DNA of 5,291 nucleotides from JBCCGR01 sp039029195 (GTDB lineage: Bacteria; Pseudomonadota; Alphaproteobacteria; Rhizobiales; Rhizobiaceae). Shown in pieces: positions 4,961 through 5,291 of the stretch. The position numbers and the translations under genes were made by a program. Where the stretch lies: the NCBI GenBank assembly GCA_039029195.1, contig JBCCGR010000086.1, positions 1 to 5,291 on the forward strand, read 5' to 3'. Under the pieces are notes generated by a model, which was given only the letters and a program-made list of their open reading frames with translations, was not told where the DNA came from and did not search any database. Position 1 is the first letter of the stretch; every line of letters starts with the position of its first letter.

Positions 4961-5291
4961 ATGAAGAGCGTTTTTCAGAACCTATCAGACGTGCGCGTTT
5001 TTCTTGCGGTGCTACGCGCCGGTTCCACATTGGCGGCGTCCAAGACGCTGGGAATGGCACAACCAACTGTTGCAAGGCGAGTTGAAGCATTGGAACACAT
5101 GCTTGGGCTGGTTCTGTTTGAACGAAACACACACGGCTTTACGCCAACGAAAGATGCGCTCGCATTGATTCCGAGCGCCGAGGCCGTCGAAAAAGCGGCC
5201 AAGGGCCTGGATGATATGGCCGCCCGGTTGGCGTCTGCCAAGTCCCGCGTCATCCGGATGACGGCGGTGGCAAACGCATTTAACCCAAAGC
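4961..5291 (+). CDS. LysR-type transcriptional regulator, N-terminal part (3' partial)
   Basis: An open frame runs from ATG 4961 off the right edge, giving 110 residues of a LysR-family DNA-binding regulator. The winged helix-turn-helix occupies about residues 8-66. It shows the family pattern VFLAVLRAGSTLAASKTLGM (13-32), the recognition helix AQPTVARRVEALE (33-45), and LGLVLFERNTHGFTPT (48-63) for the wing. The linker helix follows (about 64-93), with the start of the effector-binding domain just reached (VIRMTAV). The effector and target genes lie beyond this window or are unknown; the usual LysR scheme would have it act on its own promoter and on the divergent small gene across 4873-4960. 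I see TTGACG at 4894-4899 as a possible -35 but no good -10, and no certain T-N11-A site. An in-frame ATG at 4940 would add seven residues (MLCCSAK). ATG 4961 fits family spacing better, though neither has a Shine-Dalgarno. Confidence 0.88.
   Translation, partial: MKSVFQNLSDVRVFLAVLRAGSTLAASKTLGMAQPTVARRVEALEHMLGLVLFERNTHGFTPTKDALALIPSAEAVEKAAKGLDDMAARLASAKSRVIRMTAVANAFNPK

Overview
The window looks like chromosomal or accessory DNA from an alphaproteobacterium, most plausibly a member of the Rhodobacterales (Roseobacter group). This rests on the moderately high GC impression (judged by eye, not counted), the flavour of the proteins, and spacers that carry a dispersed sequence of a kind I associate with roseobacter genomes. 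The genus assignment is inference.

Layout, left to right. (1) Positions 1-231 hold the last 76 codons of an MFS transporter entering from the left edge. (2) Convergent to it, on the minus strand, 274-744 encodes an unrecognised 156-residue protein with four predicted membrane helices. (3) A 250-bp spacer follows (745-994), with a dyad at 804-819. (4) Four plus-strand genes come next: a DUF1330 protein (995-1288), an S41 (tail-specific) protease-like protein without an obvious signal peptide (1405-2580), a short-chain dehydrogenase/reductase (2641-3480) and an APH-type phosphotransferase (3677-4417). (5) On the right is a divergent pair: a small minus-strand protein with a strong ribosome binding site (4660-4872) and the start of a LysR-type regulator (4961 to the right edge).

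The four plus-strand genes do not form a recognisable pathway. They are separated by gene-free spacers of 116, 60 and 196 bp rather than being tightly packed, so I do not infer a conventional operon. The most unusual feature is that these spacers, and the one after the phosphotransferase, each carry a copy of the motif GTCCGCAAAGC or a close variant, always in the same orientation. Two copies share 16 identical bases. The spacer before the phosphotransferase also has a 9-bp inverted repeat, a small hairpin and a perfect 12-bp palindrome. I see a repeat-punctuated mosaic of enzyme genes, not a clear new multi-gene system. No tRNA, rRNA, CRISPR array or insertion sequence was recognised.
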